From: Desulfurococcales archaeon
Lineage (GTDB): Archaea > Thermoproteota > Thermoprotei_A > Sulfolobales > NBVN01
Reading direction: 5' to 3'
DNA length: 15,245 nucleotides
Assembly (NCBI GenBank): GCA_021158735.1
Contig: JAGGUC010000007.1
Span: 1-15,245, forward strand
The notes below the pieces were generated by a model that was not told the DNA's origin, made no database searches, and was given only the letters and a program-made list of their open reading frames with translations. Each line of letters begins with the position of its first letter. Positions within the stretch are counted from its first letter, which is position 1. The translations under genes and the position numbers were made by a program. Positions 7,482 to 14,079 of this stretch are shown piece by piece.

Positions 7482-7503
7482 TAAGCATCAGAGGTATTTG
7501 TAC

Positions 7504-7983
7504 ATGGAGATACGTATCATGCTGAGGGATTTGATAAGAAGTGAACTGCTGAATAATAAATTACATGAAATAACACCGGAGATTGCTGAGAATTTGAGTA
7601 AAGAGATTATAGAAACATTCATGTGGTGTTTATACCATGGTGAAAGAGAGTTATGTGTTAGTTACAAAAAAATAGTTGATTCATTCCTTGAGGCCTATCC
7701 TGTTTTGAGACTGCTTAAATATGTAGGTATGGGAGCATCTTCTAAATCACTCACCAGTGTAGATAAGGAAGTTCTGAGTGCTTCACTACAGATGGTTAGG
7801 AGATACTTTGAGGCACTGGTCAGGGGAGTAATTACTCATGATGGCACCGTACCCGTGATAGTTAAGAAAGACCTTCTCTTAAATGGTAGGGTAGTGCCTA
7901 AGGGTGCTCTCACCTTAATAAATATAGGTAAGGCACTGGTATTAGAAGCTGCCTCGTACGTTAATATCTTAATTCCTAAATAG
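7504..7983 (+). CDS. gins15: GINS complex subunit, Gins15/Gins51 type
   Basis: GINS joins MCM and GAN/Cdc45 in the archaeal replicative helicase. The N-terminal helical A domain starts LRDLIRSELLNNKLHEI, and the small C-terminal B domain (about the last 50 residues) has VPVIVKKDLLLNGRVVPKGA and ends with ALVLEAASYVNIL, the order expected for Sld5/Psf1-like subunits. In crenarchaea this gene often sits beside priS, as here. The frame is open back to a GTG at 7396 inside the priS stop, but ATG at 7504 is preferred: it gives the normal family N-terminus and 159 residues, and GAGGT lies eight bases upstream. The family assignment rests on pattern and context. Confidence 0.75.
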   Translation: MEIRIMLRDLIRSELLNNKLHEITPEIAENLSKEIIETFMWCLYHGERELCVSYKKIVDSFLEAYPVLRLLKYVGMGASSKSLTSVDKEVLSASLQMVRRYFEALVRGVITHDGTVPVIVKKDLLLNGRVVPKGALTLINIGKALVLEAASYVNILIPK

Positions 7984-7992
7984 CCCTCTAAG

Positions 7993-7997
7993 TTTTT
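7993..7997 (+). terminator. T-run between convergent genes
   Basis: TTTTT follows the GINS stop codon within the 27-base gap to the convergent minus-strand gene. Archaeal termination often uses such runs, but this is a single short one. Confidence 0.3.
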
Positions 7998-8010
7998 GAA
8001 GTACTACCCT

Positions 8011-9180
8011 TCAGGAAGTAATGTTCTCCGAGAGTACTTCTTCTATGTATGGTAGCAGCTCGGCAACCCCCTCGGCATTCTCTCCACTGACTCCATCGAT
8101 CAGCACGAACTTTCTGGTTTTACCATTATTTTCGCTGAGTACCCCTATATAGAATGGATAATAAAGTAGAGTTATCTCATTAACTCTGCCTAAAAGTGAC
8201 TCAATAAAATCAATGAACTTCTCGATTGGAACCAGCGGATATACTATAGCACTCTCTTTCTCACCTGCTGGCTCACCGTCATGTAATTCAACGTTATTCT
8301 CACGCAACATCTCCTTTATATCGAATACGTACTTCAGTACATCCTTCCTTAATTCTATAACGTCGGCATACACATCTATAAGTGACCTATTCGTAAGTGA
8401 CGTAGCTATTGCCTTGATCTTCTGCTCACTTAGATTCAACTCCATAACTAAGTCAGATAGTGCTTTATAGCCTTCGTGCGCTAAAATCCTCAGTAATTTT
8501 AAAGCATCTTCATTTATATCGGCAAAACTACCTATGTCCTTCAGTGCCTTAATGGTTCTATTGTCGCCAGTAATGAGAAACCCCTTGATGCCATCGAATG
8601 TGTACTTAACTAAGTTAGCCTCGGCTGTTTCCGTTTCAGCGTTATATAGGTGAACCATACCTCTGATAACTATGAACGGCAGATAAACCAAGCTACATCC
8701 TATTATGTTCCGCTTCTTCTTAAATAAGAACCCTCTTGAGGAGTTTTCCAGGATACTCAGTGCCTTATCTATACTTATGTTAGGGTGGCAGTGAGTGACA
8801 ATGTATCCCGACATCCGCGGTAGCTTAAGTGCCTTATCTCTGCCAGCAACAATAATCCCCAGCCCGAACTTGACAGCGAGTTCGTAGGCATCAGCATGAA
8901 CGTCCTTTAGTGACACGACTACGAGTTTATCCAAGTTGCCTTCCTGCTTCCACGTAACGAACTTTTCTACCTTCTCTATATTTAACTCGTCATCAACTAC
9001 AACAAATCCCAACCTGACATTAACACCTGTGACAGGAGTTAGTACAGCCAATAGGTCCAGTGTGTGCGTGACCTCACCCATGGTGAGGACGTAGTTCTTG
9101 TACAGATTAAAACCGTACTTCCTAAGCACTTTAGCTAGACCATCCACCACGTTCTCTCTACTCAATTTTGATCTATTCAT
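8011..9180 (-). CDS. Unknown 389-residue protein: nuclease-like N-terminus, winged-helix-like middle, duplicated C-terminal domain
   Basis: I do not recognise a named family. Residues about 8-115 have the strand and helix order of restriction-endonuclease-like domains: THTLDLLAV with Asp42, then GFVVVDDELN (58-67), then a helix and DKLVVVSLKDVHADAYELAVKFGLGIIVA. The usual E-x-K is not seen after Asp64/65, so activity is doubtful. Residues about 224-279 look like a winged helix (ALKLLRILAHEGYKALSDL, then LTNRSLIDVY). Two stretches, about 161-202 and 335-367, share a VYLPF/LYYPF strand followed by FDGIKG/IDGVSG, suggesting a duplicated domain. No signal peptide or membrane segment is evident. 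The ATG at 9180 has only a weak binding site. It converges with the GINS gene and stands alone after a long AT-rich gap. Confidence 0.85.
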   Translation of the reverse strand: MNRSKLSRENVVDGLAKVLRKYGFNLYKNYVLTMGEVTHTLDLLAVLTPVTGVNVRLGFVVVDDELNIEKVEKFVTWKQEGNLDKLVVVSLKDVHADAYELAVKFGLGIIVAGRDKALKLPRMSGYIVTHCHPNISIDKALSILENSSRGFLFKKKRNIIGCSLVYLPFIVIRGMVHLYNAETETAEANLVKYTFDGIKGFLITGDNRTIKALKDIGSFADINEDALKLLRILAHEGYKALSDLVMELNLSEQKIKAIATSLTNRSLIDVYADVIELRKDVLKYVFDIKEMLRENNVELHDGEPAGEKESAIVYPLVPIEKFIDFIESLLGRVNEITLLYYPFYIGVLSENNGKTRKFVLIDGVSGENAEGVAELLPYIEEVLSENITS

Positions 9181-9583
9181 ATCATCTACATTGTGCCCAT
9201 GCTTACCGTACCTTAGCCCCGTACTTCATCACCTTTTCGTCAAATCTTACTATTTCCTTGGTGTTATCTAATACTTCCGGGCTTAAAAGAACTCTGACAT
9301 CTATTCATCGACTTAATTAATGACGTAGTACAATAACCAATAGTGCTATGAGAAATCCCTAAAATTGGGGACTTAACCCAAGAAGTAGCACTTAGCAATT
9401 ATCAAAACATAATACCCTGAAAATATACTCTAAGATTTCCATTTCCTCTCATTAGCTTGACCTTACTCAAGTCCAATATACCACGTAATTAAGAAGTAAT
9501 CTCACATCTTTTAGTACCACATTTTCATTTCTACAGCATAATATATGAAACAGGCAAGGGACAGTCCATAATTTGATGGTATG
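9181..9583. other. AT-rich 400-base gap between the 389-residue protein gene and tRNA-Arg
   Basis: No complete gene is visible. On the minus strand, 9203-9304 holds 33 coding-like codons ending in TAA (around LLSPEVLDNTKEIVRFDEK and KYGAKVR) with no usable start codon near its beginning; it may be a gene remnant. The rest is AT-rich without clear repeats, sRNA boxes or tRNA arms. Confidence 0.4.
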
Positions 9584-9661
9584 TGGCGGGCCCGCGGGGA
9601 CTTGAACCCCGGACCACCGGCTCCGCAGGCCGGCGCCCTATCCTGGCTAGGCGACGGGCCC
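9584..9661 (-). tRNA. tRNA-Arg, anticodon GCG, CCA encoded
   Basis: The complement strand folds into a full cloverleaf: acceptor stem GGGCCCG/CGGGCCC (seven pairs, all G-C), D stem GCCT/GGGC, anticodon stem CCGGC/GCCGG with loop CTGCGGA, and T arm CGGGG-TTCAAGT-CCCCG. The loop gives anticodon GCG (plus-strand 9624-9626), reading the arginine codons CGC and CGU. Discriminator G is at 9587, and CCA is encoded in the genome at 9586-9584. There is no intron. The very GC-rich stems against an AT-rich background are typical of a hyperthermophile. Confidence 0.97.
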
Positions 9662-9723
9662 TTCCATAAGGAGTTAAAGGTAAATTGAGATATTAATGTT
9701 GCGACTGTGTATGTTAGTTTGCT

Positions 9724-10443
9724 CTAACCTCGTTTATAATACTCCTTTATAGCTGCCTCAGCCATCTCAGTAATTACTTTCTCAGGGTTCTCAGACTTCA
9801 TTATTGCTGATGCAACTAGTACACCTGTTGTACCTAGCCTTATAGCTGCTCCTACGTCTTCAGCTCTTGAAATACCTGCACCTGTCAGAATTACTATTTC
9901 AGTATTAACCTGCCTAATAATCCTTACGGTGTCAGATATGACTTCCGGCTTAGCTTTTGATACAGCGACTCCCGTACCTATAAGTTCCGGAGGCTCAACA
10001 GCAATGATATCTGGCTTCAGCATGGCTACGGCACCAGCAACTCTCGGTGTGCTAGCGCAAACAAGTGTTGTTAAGTCCACCTCTAATGCTTTCACAATAC
10101 CGCGTTCTATCTCACTAAGCTTTAACCTATGCTCACTGTGATTTAACATGACCCCAGCTGCTCCTGTATCCTTAATTAACTCTAGCGGTAAGTAACCAGT
10201 ATTAGCACCTAAGTTAATCGGGTCTGCATGCTGCGCAAAGACAGGTATGCTGACCTGCTCGGATATTAGCCTGAGCTCGGTTGCGGGGGGTGCTACAATA
10301 ATTAAGATATTTCTACCCAGTTTCTTGTATACTTTCTCAGCAGCTACAGCAATCTTAAGTCCTCTGCTACCGAACGCTGATGTGTAGACCTTGTAATTAA
10401 CTATGAGTAAGGGTTTTTCTCTTAGCTCACGCTTAATACCCAT
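9724..10443 (-). CDS. tpiA: Triosephosphate isomerase
   Basis: The enzyme interconverts glyceraldehyde 3-phosphate and dihydroxyacetone phosphate in the cytoplasm. All catalytic parts are visible: NYKVY with Asn16 and Lys18, the His102 region LNHSEHR, Glu150 at the start of the flexible loop region VEPPELIGTG, and the phosphate-binding LTGAGIS. The 239-residue length is that of the compact archaeal type, shorter than the bacterial enzyme of about 250. Start is ATG at 10443, with GAAGGTAG a few bases upstream. The gene follows the FBP aldolase/phosphatase gene on the same strand with 61 bases between, which hold a TATA-like box, so it may be transcribed separately. Confidence 0.96.
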   Translation of the reverse strand: MGIKRELREKPLLIVNYKVYTSAFGSRGLKIAVAAEKVYKKLGRNILIIVAPPATELRLISEQVSIPVFAQHADPINLGANTGYLPLELIKDTGAAGVMLNHSEHRLKLSEIERGIVKALEVDLTTLVCASTPRVAGAVAMLKPDIIAVEPPELIGTGVAVSKAKPEVISDTVRIIRQVNTEIVILTGAGISRAEDVGAAIRLGTTGVLVASAIMKSENPEKVITEMAEAAIKEYYKRG

Positions 10444-10488
10444 GATTAACTACCTTCATGATAATTTTGTGATATGTAAAAACGAGGC

Positions 10489-10498
10489 TTATTTTTAC
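10489..10498 (-). promoter_or_regulatory. Probable TATA box for tpiA
   Basis: On the minus strand, GTAAAAATAA lies about 46-55 bases before the tpiA ATG. It predicts a start near 10468 and a leader of about 25 bases. Confidence 0.35.
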
Positions 10499-10504
10499 CA
10501 TTGT

Positions 10505-11662
10505 CTAAAGCATTTCTGTCTTTTCCTTAGGGCCCTTAGCCTTAATAGCCCCTTTAACTTCGGTGAATCTGTCCTTTAGTTTGTTTAGTACTGAGGGCAA
10601 TGTAGTGTACTCCATCTCCTCCGGTCCTAGCCTGTGCGGCATGAAGGGCCCGTGCCTCCTCATATAGTCAGCTATCAGTTGCGCTAATCTCCTGGTTTCA
10701 TCGAATGCCGGATCGTCGAATAGATCTGCTGGACCAATGAGTCTACCGTTCTTTACTTGAAATCCTAGGCCAATAAGTCTGGGTGGGCCGTCAAACCTAG
10801 TACACTTCGCGTACCTCTGAGGCACAGGCATTAGTGGTCCGTGATGACTCCCCCTCATCCATCCAGCAACTAAGTGAGGGAATGAGAATGGCTCCAGTAC
10901 CTCACCAAGGGCTGGGAAGCCCGACTGTGCCCTAATAACAGCTACTGGGTCGTCCTTACCGATGTAGCGCCCAGCCATAAGATTTAGTCTCTCAACACTT
11001 ACCACTGCTGCTATCTCATCGTCCTTCTTCCTAAATACCCTCCTAATAATGTACCTGCCTGGTGTCCCAATAAGCGCCAGTATATCGTATAGCTCCTCTG
11101 GCGCTGAAAGAATTACTGACCTTCCCTCAAATACGTCGTAGACTTCAAACTTGAATCCTTCATGAAGCTTCGGGTCTATTACTAGACCAGCAGTATTGAA
11201 GGGGTCAGCAAATATTCTAAATACTGGTAGATTAAATGCCCCGGGCTCAGTCTTATCCGCCATAAACACTACCACAGGCTCTGAAGGACGCTCAGCAAAC
11301 TCCATCTCAGCTACTCCAGGACCTAATCCTCTTACATTACCTGAGAAGGCCTCGCTTAACAGGTCTTGACCTGCAGCATAGAGCCCTAGTTCCTTAGCTA
11401 CCGACGCCGCTTCCTTGAACGCGCTCCATGCGAGTTCATGGATTTCTGGTGCGTCAACTCCTTTCCTGTGAGTCATTATAAGCTCTAAGTCATCCCCTAC
11501 ATTGGTAACGTAGAAGTCAATTATTAGTCCCCTACTCTTTGCCTCCGCCAGCACCTTAGTTGCTACTGCAATGGTATCGGGGTGTACTACATGATGTCCG
11601 GCAAGGGACCCTATATCAGCCTTAATAACTGAGATTGTGGTCTTCTCCACACTAAACCCCAT
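10505..11662 (-). CDS. fbp: Bifunctional fructose-1,6-bisphosphate aldolase/phosphatase (archaeal type V)
   Basis: This archaeal enzyme condenses dihydroxyacetone phosphate and glyceraldehyde 3-phosphate and removes one phosphate to give fructose 6-phosphate, making gluconeogenesis unidirectional. The N-terminal TTISVIKADIGSLAGHHVVHP is the family signature, and acidic metal ligands occur in NVGDDLEL (54-61). The aldolase Tyr and Schiff-base Lys are Tyr233 and Lys236 in RYIGKDDPVAVIRAQSGFP, the same spacing as Tyr229/Lys232 in characterised enzymes. Length 385 is normal. ATG at 11662 is used, though a GTG four codons on would give MEKTTISV. No ribosome binding site is seen, and the TATA box position suggests a leaderless message. 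tpiA follows on the same strand. Confidence 0.96.
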   Translation of the reverse strand: MGFSVEKTTISVIKADIGSLAGHHVVHPDTIAVATKVLAEAKSRGLIIDFYVTNVGDDLELIMTHRKGVDAPEIHELAWSAFKEAASVAKELGLYAAGQDLLSEAFSGNVRGLGPGVAEMEFAERPSEPVVVFMADKTEPGAFNLPVFRIFADPFNTAGLVIDPKLHEGFKFEVYDVFEGRSVILSAPEELYDILALIGTPGRYIIRRVFRKKDDEIAAVVSVERLNLMAGRYIGKDDPVAVIRAQSGFPALGEVLEPFSFPHLVAGWMRGSHHGPLMPVPQRYAKCTRFDGPPRLIGLGFQVKNGRLIGPADLFDDPAFDETRRLAQLIADYMRRHGPFMPHRLGPEEMEYTTLPSVLNKLKDRFTEVKGAIKAKGPKEKTEML

Positions 11663-11681
11663 TAGAGATAGTGCTCAAGAC

Positions 11682-11689
11682 TATTAAAG
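11682..11689 (-). promoter_or_regulatory. TATA box for fbp
   Basis: On the minus strand CTTTAATA is centred about 24-26 bases upstream of the fbp ATG at 11662, so transcription would start at or next to the A of the start codon, consistent with a leaderless transcript. Confidence 0.45.
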
Positions 11690-11794
11690 ATTCAAGCACC
11701 TGAACACGCTCTTACATGAGGCAGGGTGTGGCGAGGTCGAACCTTTAAAATTAGATTACACATAAGGTACTGCTTCCAATCACTAGATTAACAA

Positions 11795-13600
11795 TTATTC
11801 CGATGCGTAATAGTACTCGCCCTTGGACTTCTGTTCTCTATCCAAGTATGAGCCGGGCTTATTAACCCGCGGCCTACCTGTCTTAGGGTCACGTCTGAAG
11901 GTTATGCCAATCTCTTTTAAGAAGGCGTTCATCCCATCCCTAAGACTCGTGGGAGTGTGCGCATATCCCTTAAGTGCTGGTTTCCCTGAGAACATCATTA
12001 CCCTGTCAGCTATATAGTCCAGTATTGATAAGTCGTGGTCAACAACAAATGTTACCACTTTTCTGACTTCACACACCTTCTTTATTGCTCTGCTAACAGT
12101 CAATCTCTCCTCAACATCGATAAAAGCTGAGGGCTCGTCGAACAGGTACAGGTCTGCCTCCTTAGCCAGCGTCACCATAATAGCGAATTTCTGGAGTTCA
12201 CCACCACTTAGTTCATTGATCCTCCTCTCTCTCAGCTTGTAGATCCCCAGCCTCCTCACTACATCAACCTGGAACCACTCTGAAGATGCTAGCCCCTCCC
12301 TACTCAGCTCTTTAATGGCCTCTTCCACATATTCCCATGAGTAGTCTTCAGCTCTAACATACTGCGGCTTATAGCTAATTCTTAGTCCTTCGGTGGTTAC
12401 GTAACCTTCGTCAGGTTTGAGCTCGCCTGCCAGCAACCTTATGAATGTGGTCTTGCCGATGGCGTTAGGCCCTAAAACACCTATTACCTCTCCCTTGTAT
12501 GCGAGGCCTTCCTCGACATCGAGCTCGAATCTACCCAGTCTCTTCTTCATCTTAGGCCAGCTAATGTAGGGTATGTTGACGTCAGCACCCCTCTCGGGCG
12601 CCTTCGTGTGCACGTGAAAGAGTATTGGTTCCTTTCTGATCCTCATGTTCTCAGCAGGTAGGAAGCCCAGCAAGAAATGGTTTATGCCCGACCCGACAGC
12701 GTATATCTTTGAGAATATTCCGTAGACGCCGGGCTCACCATAGACTATTGAGACATAATCTGATATGTAGTCAAGTATTGCCAAGTCATGTTCTGCTACT
12801 ATTACGTACGCGTTCTTCGGTAGTAGCTCCCTCACCGCTTTAACTATAGACAGCCTCTCTCTTACGTCTAAGTAGCTTGAGGGCTCATCAAAGAAGTATA
12901 TGCTTGCATTCCTAAGTATTGCAGCAGCTATAGCGAATTTCTGGAGTTCACCACCACTAAGCAACCTAACTTTATTATCCCATGCTGAGTCAAGCCCTAA
13001 ACTTTTGCGTACCTCATTAAGGAGTCCACGCTCATCTACTTTGCTTAGTATGTCACCTACACGTCCCTTAACATATTTTCTTATTAAGTCCACGTGCTGT
13101 ATTTTGTGCACAATACGCAGTTCCTTATTAGCTACTTTCCTGAAGTAATCGTGGAGTTCGGTTCCTCTGAAATATTCGAGTATGTTGTCCCAAGTAATAT
13201 CGCGGTCCAATATACCTAGGTTCGGAACCAGCTCACCCGCAAGGATCTTAATTGACGTTGTCTTACCTGTCCCGTTTTTTCCTAAAACACCCACAACTCT
13301 CCCACTTTGCGGTACTGGAAGTCCGTAAAGCTTGAATGCGTTCGGTCCGTATCTATGAATTACTTTCTTCTCTAGTTCATCGGGTAAGTTAACTATGGTT
13401 ATCGCCTCGAAAGGACACTTCCTCACGCATATCCCGCAACCAACACATGAGTTTTCATAAATTAGTGGCTTGCCTCCTAACTCATCTCGTAACTCGATCG
13501 CTTTGCCTCCACTCTTATTTATGGGGCAAAATCTAATACACTCGATTCTACATCTATGTGGCTTGCATAAATCATAGTCTATTGTAGCAACCCTCACCAT
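11795..13600 (-). CDS. abce1: Ribosome recycling ATPase ABCE1 (Rli1)
   Basis: ABCE1 splits post-termination ribosomes. The N-terminal iron-sulfur domain has Cys12, 17, 21 and 25 and Cys52, 55, 58 and 62, ligands for two 4Fe-4S clusters. The first nucleotide-binding domain has Walker A GKNGTGKT (107-114), signature LSGGELQ (214-220) and FDEPSSYLD (237-245). The second has Walker A GPNAIGKT (377-384), LSGGELQ (464-470) and FDEPSAFID (487-495). Hinge segments surround YVSIVYGEPGVYG (282-294). Length 601 is typical. The ATG at 13600 has GGTGAT five bases upstream. The upstream region also carries a C/D box RNA on the other strand. Confidence 0.97.
   Translation of the reverse strand: MVRVATIDYDLCKPHRCRIECIRFCPINKSGGKAIELRDELGGKPLIYENSCVGCGICVRKCPFEAITIVNLPDELEKKVIHRYGPNAFKLYGLPVPQSGRVVGVLGKNGTGKTTSIKILAGELVPNLGILDRDITWDNILEYFRGTELHDYFRKVANKELRIVHKIQHVDLIRKYVKGRVGDILSKVDERGLLNEVRKSLGLDSAWDNKVRLLSGGELQKFAIAAAILRNASIYFFDEPSSYLDVRERLSIVKAVRELLPKNAYVIVAEHDLAILDYISDYVSIVYGEPGVYGIFSKIYAVGSGINHFLLGFLPAENMRIRKEPILFHVHTKAPERGADVNIPYISWPKMKKRLGRFELDVEEGLAYKGEVIGVLGPNAIGKTTFIRLLAGELKPDEGYVTTEGLRISYKPQYVRAEDYSWEYVEEAIKELSREGLASSEWFQVDVVRRLGIYKLRERRINELSGGELQKFAIMVTLAKEADLYLFDEPSAFIDVEERLTVSRAIKKVCEVRKVVTFVVDHDLSILDYIADRVMMFSGKPALKGYAHTPTSLRDGMNAFLKEIGITFRRDPKTGRPRVNKPGSYLDREQKSKGEYYYASE
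12180..12208. repeat. Copy 1 of a 29-base exact direct repeat inside abce1
   Basis: Identical to 12930-12958, 750 bases away. On the minus strand both encode the ABC signature stretch SGGELQKFAI, one in each nucleotide-binding domain, with every synonymous position identical. Confidence 0.9.
12930..12958. repeat. Copy 2 of the 29-base exact direct repeat inside abce1
   Basis: The partner of 12180-12208, encoding the signature motif of the first nucleotide-binding domain. Confidence 0.9.
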
Positions 13601-13657
13601 GCCGAATCACCTACATTCACTTCCATTACTTTAGCTAGGACATACTTCGTCGTAATT

Positions 13658-13668
13658 GCTTTTAAGTA
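13658..13668. promoter_or_regulatory. Near-palindromic TATA box between abce1 and the C/D box RNA
   Basis: GCTTTTAAGTA reads as a TATA box on both strands. On the plus strand its centre is about 30 bases before box C at 13693, right for an sRNA starting near 13689. On the minus strand it predicts a start near 13637, giving abce1 a leader of about 37 bases that includes its GGTGAT site. Confidence 0.45.
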
Positions 13669-13688
13669 CACAATACTATAATTACTCT

Positions 13689-13745
13689 GGAAATGATGAG
13701 TGGTGACGGCATTGATCAGTGATATTGGACATCCGGCTCTGATCT
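13689..13745 (+). ncRNA. C/D box methylation-guide sRNA
   Basis: The layout is canonical for archaeal C/D sRNAs, which guide fibrillarin to 2'-O-methylate rRNA or tRNA. Box C is ATGATGA (13693-13699, perfect RUGAUGA), followed by a 12-base guide (13700-13711), D' TTGA (13712-13715), a 3-base linker, C' GTGATAT (13719-13725), a 13-base guide TGGACATCCGGCT (13726-13738) and box D CTGA (13739-13742). Under the D+5 rule the D guide would methylate the G in AGCC-G-GAUGUCC, and the D' guide the G in UGCC-G-UCACCAC. I could not place these targets. D' and C' are degenerate, as is common. A TATA box lies about 30 bases upstream. Exact ends are estimates. Confidence 0.7.
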
Positions 13746-13904
13746 TGCTTTCATAATACTTCATTCGATTCATTTTATCTTGCAGTAAATCCGCTACTGT
13801 AGGCCTTGTAGCGTTATAATATGTTTGACACTACTTTATAGGGTAGAATGCAAGTATGGAAGTACTTGTATTGAAGCAATGAAAATCTTATTTATACGTG
13901 CTGT

Positions 13905-13924
13905 ACAAGCTACCCCACGCTTGT
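13905..13924 (-). repeat. Hairpin downstream of the Glu/Trp peptide gene
   Basis: ACAAGC and GCTTGT form a perfect six-pair stem around an eight-base loop (13911-13918). On the minus strand it lies 14 bases after the stop codon of the small gene and could protect or terminate the message. On the plus strand it is followed by a T-rich stretch. Confidence 0.4.
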
Positions 13925-13938
13925 TTGGTTTTCTTGAG

Positions 13939-14022
13939 TCACCACTCTTCTTCTTCCCATTCCTCTTCTTCTTCCCACCATTCTTCCTCCTCTTCCTCCT
14001 CCCACCACTCCTCCTCGAACAT
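13939..14022 (-). CDS. 27-residue protein made of Glu and Trp only after M-F
   Basis: The frame ATG-TTC is followed by 25 codons that are all GAG, GAA or TGG, then TGA; the order is E3 W2 E7 W2 E5 W E4 W. It is about as acidic as a peptide can be, with regularly spaced tryptophans. GTGAT lies five bases before the ATG, the same spacing as in rpl10e and abce1, and a TATA box centred at about 14058 predicts a start near 14032. All A/G differences among the glutamate codons fall in the third position, as expected if this frame is the coded one. A 66-residue Lys/Arg-rich frame covers the same DNA (ATG at 14036) and is the rival. Function unknown; it sits between cgi121 and abce1. Confidence 0.5.
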   Translation of the reverse strand: MFEEEWWEEEEEEEWWEEEEEWEEEEW

Positions 14023-14054
14023 GCCGCATCACTCATGTTTCTTTTTTAGGTAGG

Positions 14055-14062
14055 TATTTAAG
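14055..14062 (-). promoter_or_regulatory. TATA box for the Glu/Trp peptide gene
   Basis: On the minus strand CTTAAATA, after TAATG, is a strong archaeal TATA box in the 57 bases between the cgi121 stop and the small ATG. The predicted start near 14032 is downstream of the competing ATG at 14036, which favours the 14022 start. Confidence 0.5.
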
Positions 14063-14079
14063 CATTACCTAGCTTGGAG

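Noticed and set aside
9226..9232. Minus-strand GTGATGA in the gap before tRNA-Arg as a box C
   Set aside because: No CTGA or near match lies at 10-14 or about 40 bases downstream.
11690..11760. Somewhat GC-richer patch between fbp and abce1 with GGTTCGACC on the minus strand, resembling a tRNA T arm
   Set aside because: No acceptor, D or anticodon arm can be formed around it, and no C/D or H/ACA boxes are visible.
13836..14036. 66-residue Lys/Arg-rich frame on the minus strand over the purine-rich tract
   Set aside because: Its ATG lies upstream of the predicted transcription start. The A/G differences would be Lys/Arg changes rather than silent, and its second half runs through the hairpin and non-coding-looking DNA. 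Kept only as the rival reading of the Glu/Trp gene.
13825..14049. 74-residue plus-strand frame rich in Phe, Leu and Pro
   Set aside because: It is the antisense shadow of the purine-rich tract; no ribosome binding site and low-complexity composition throughout.
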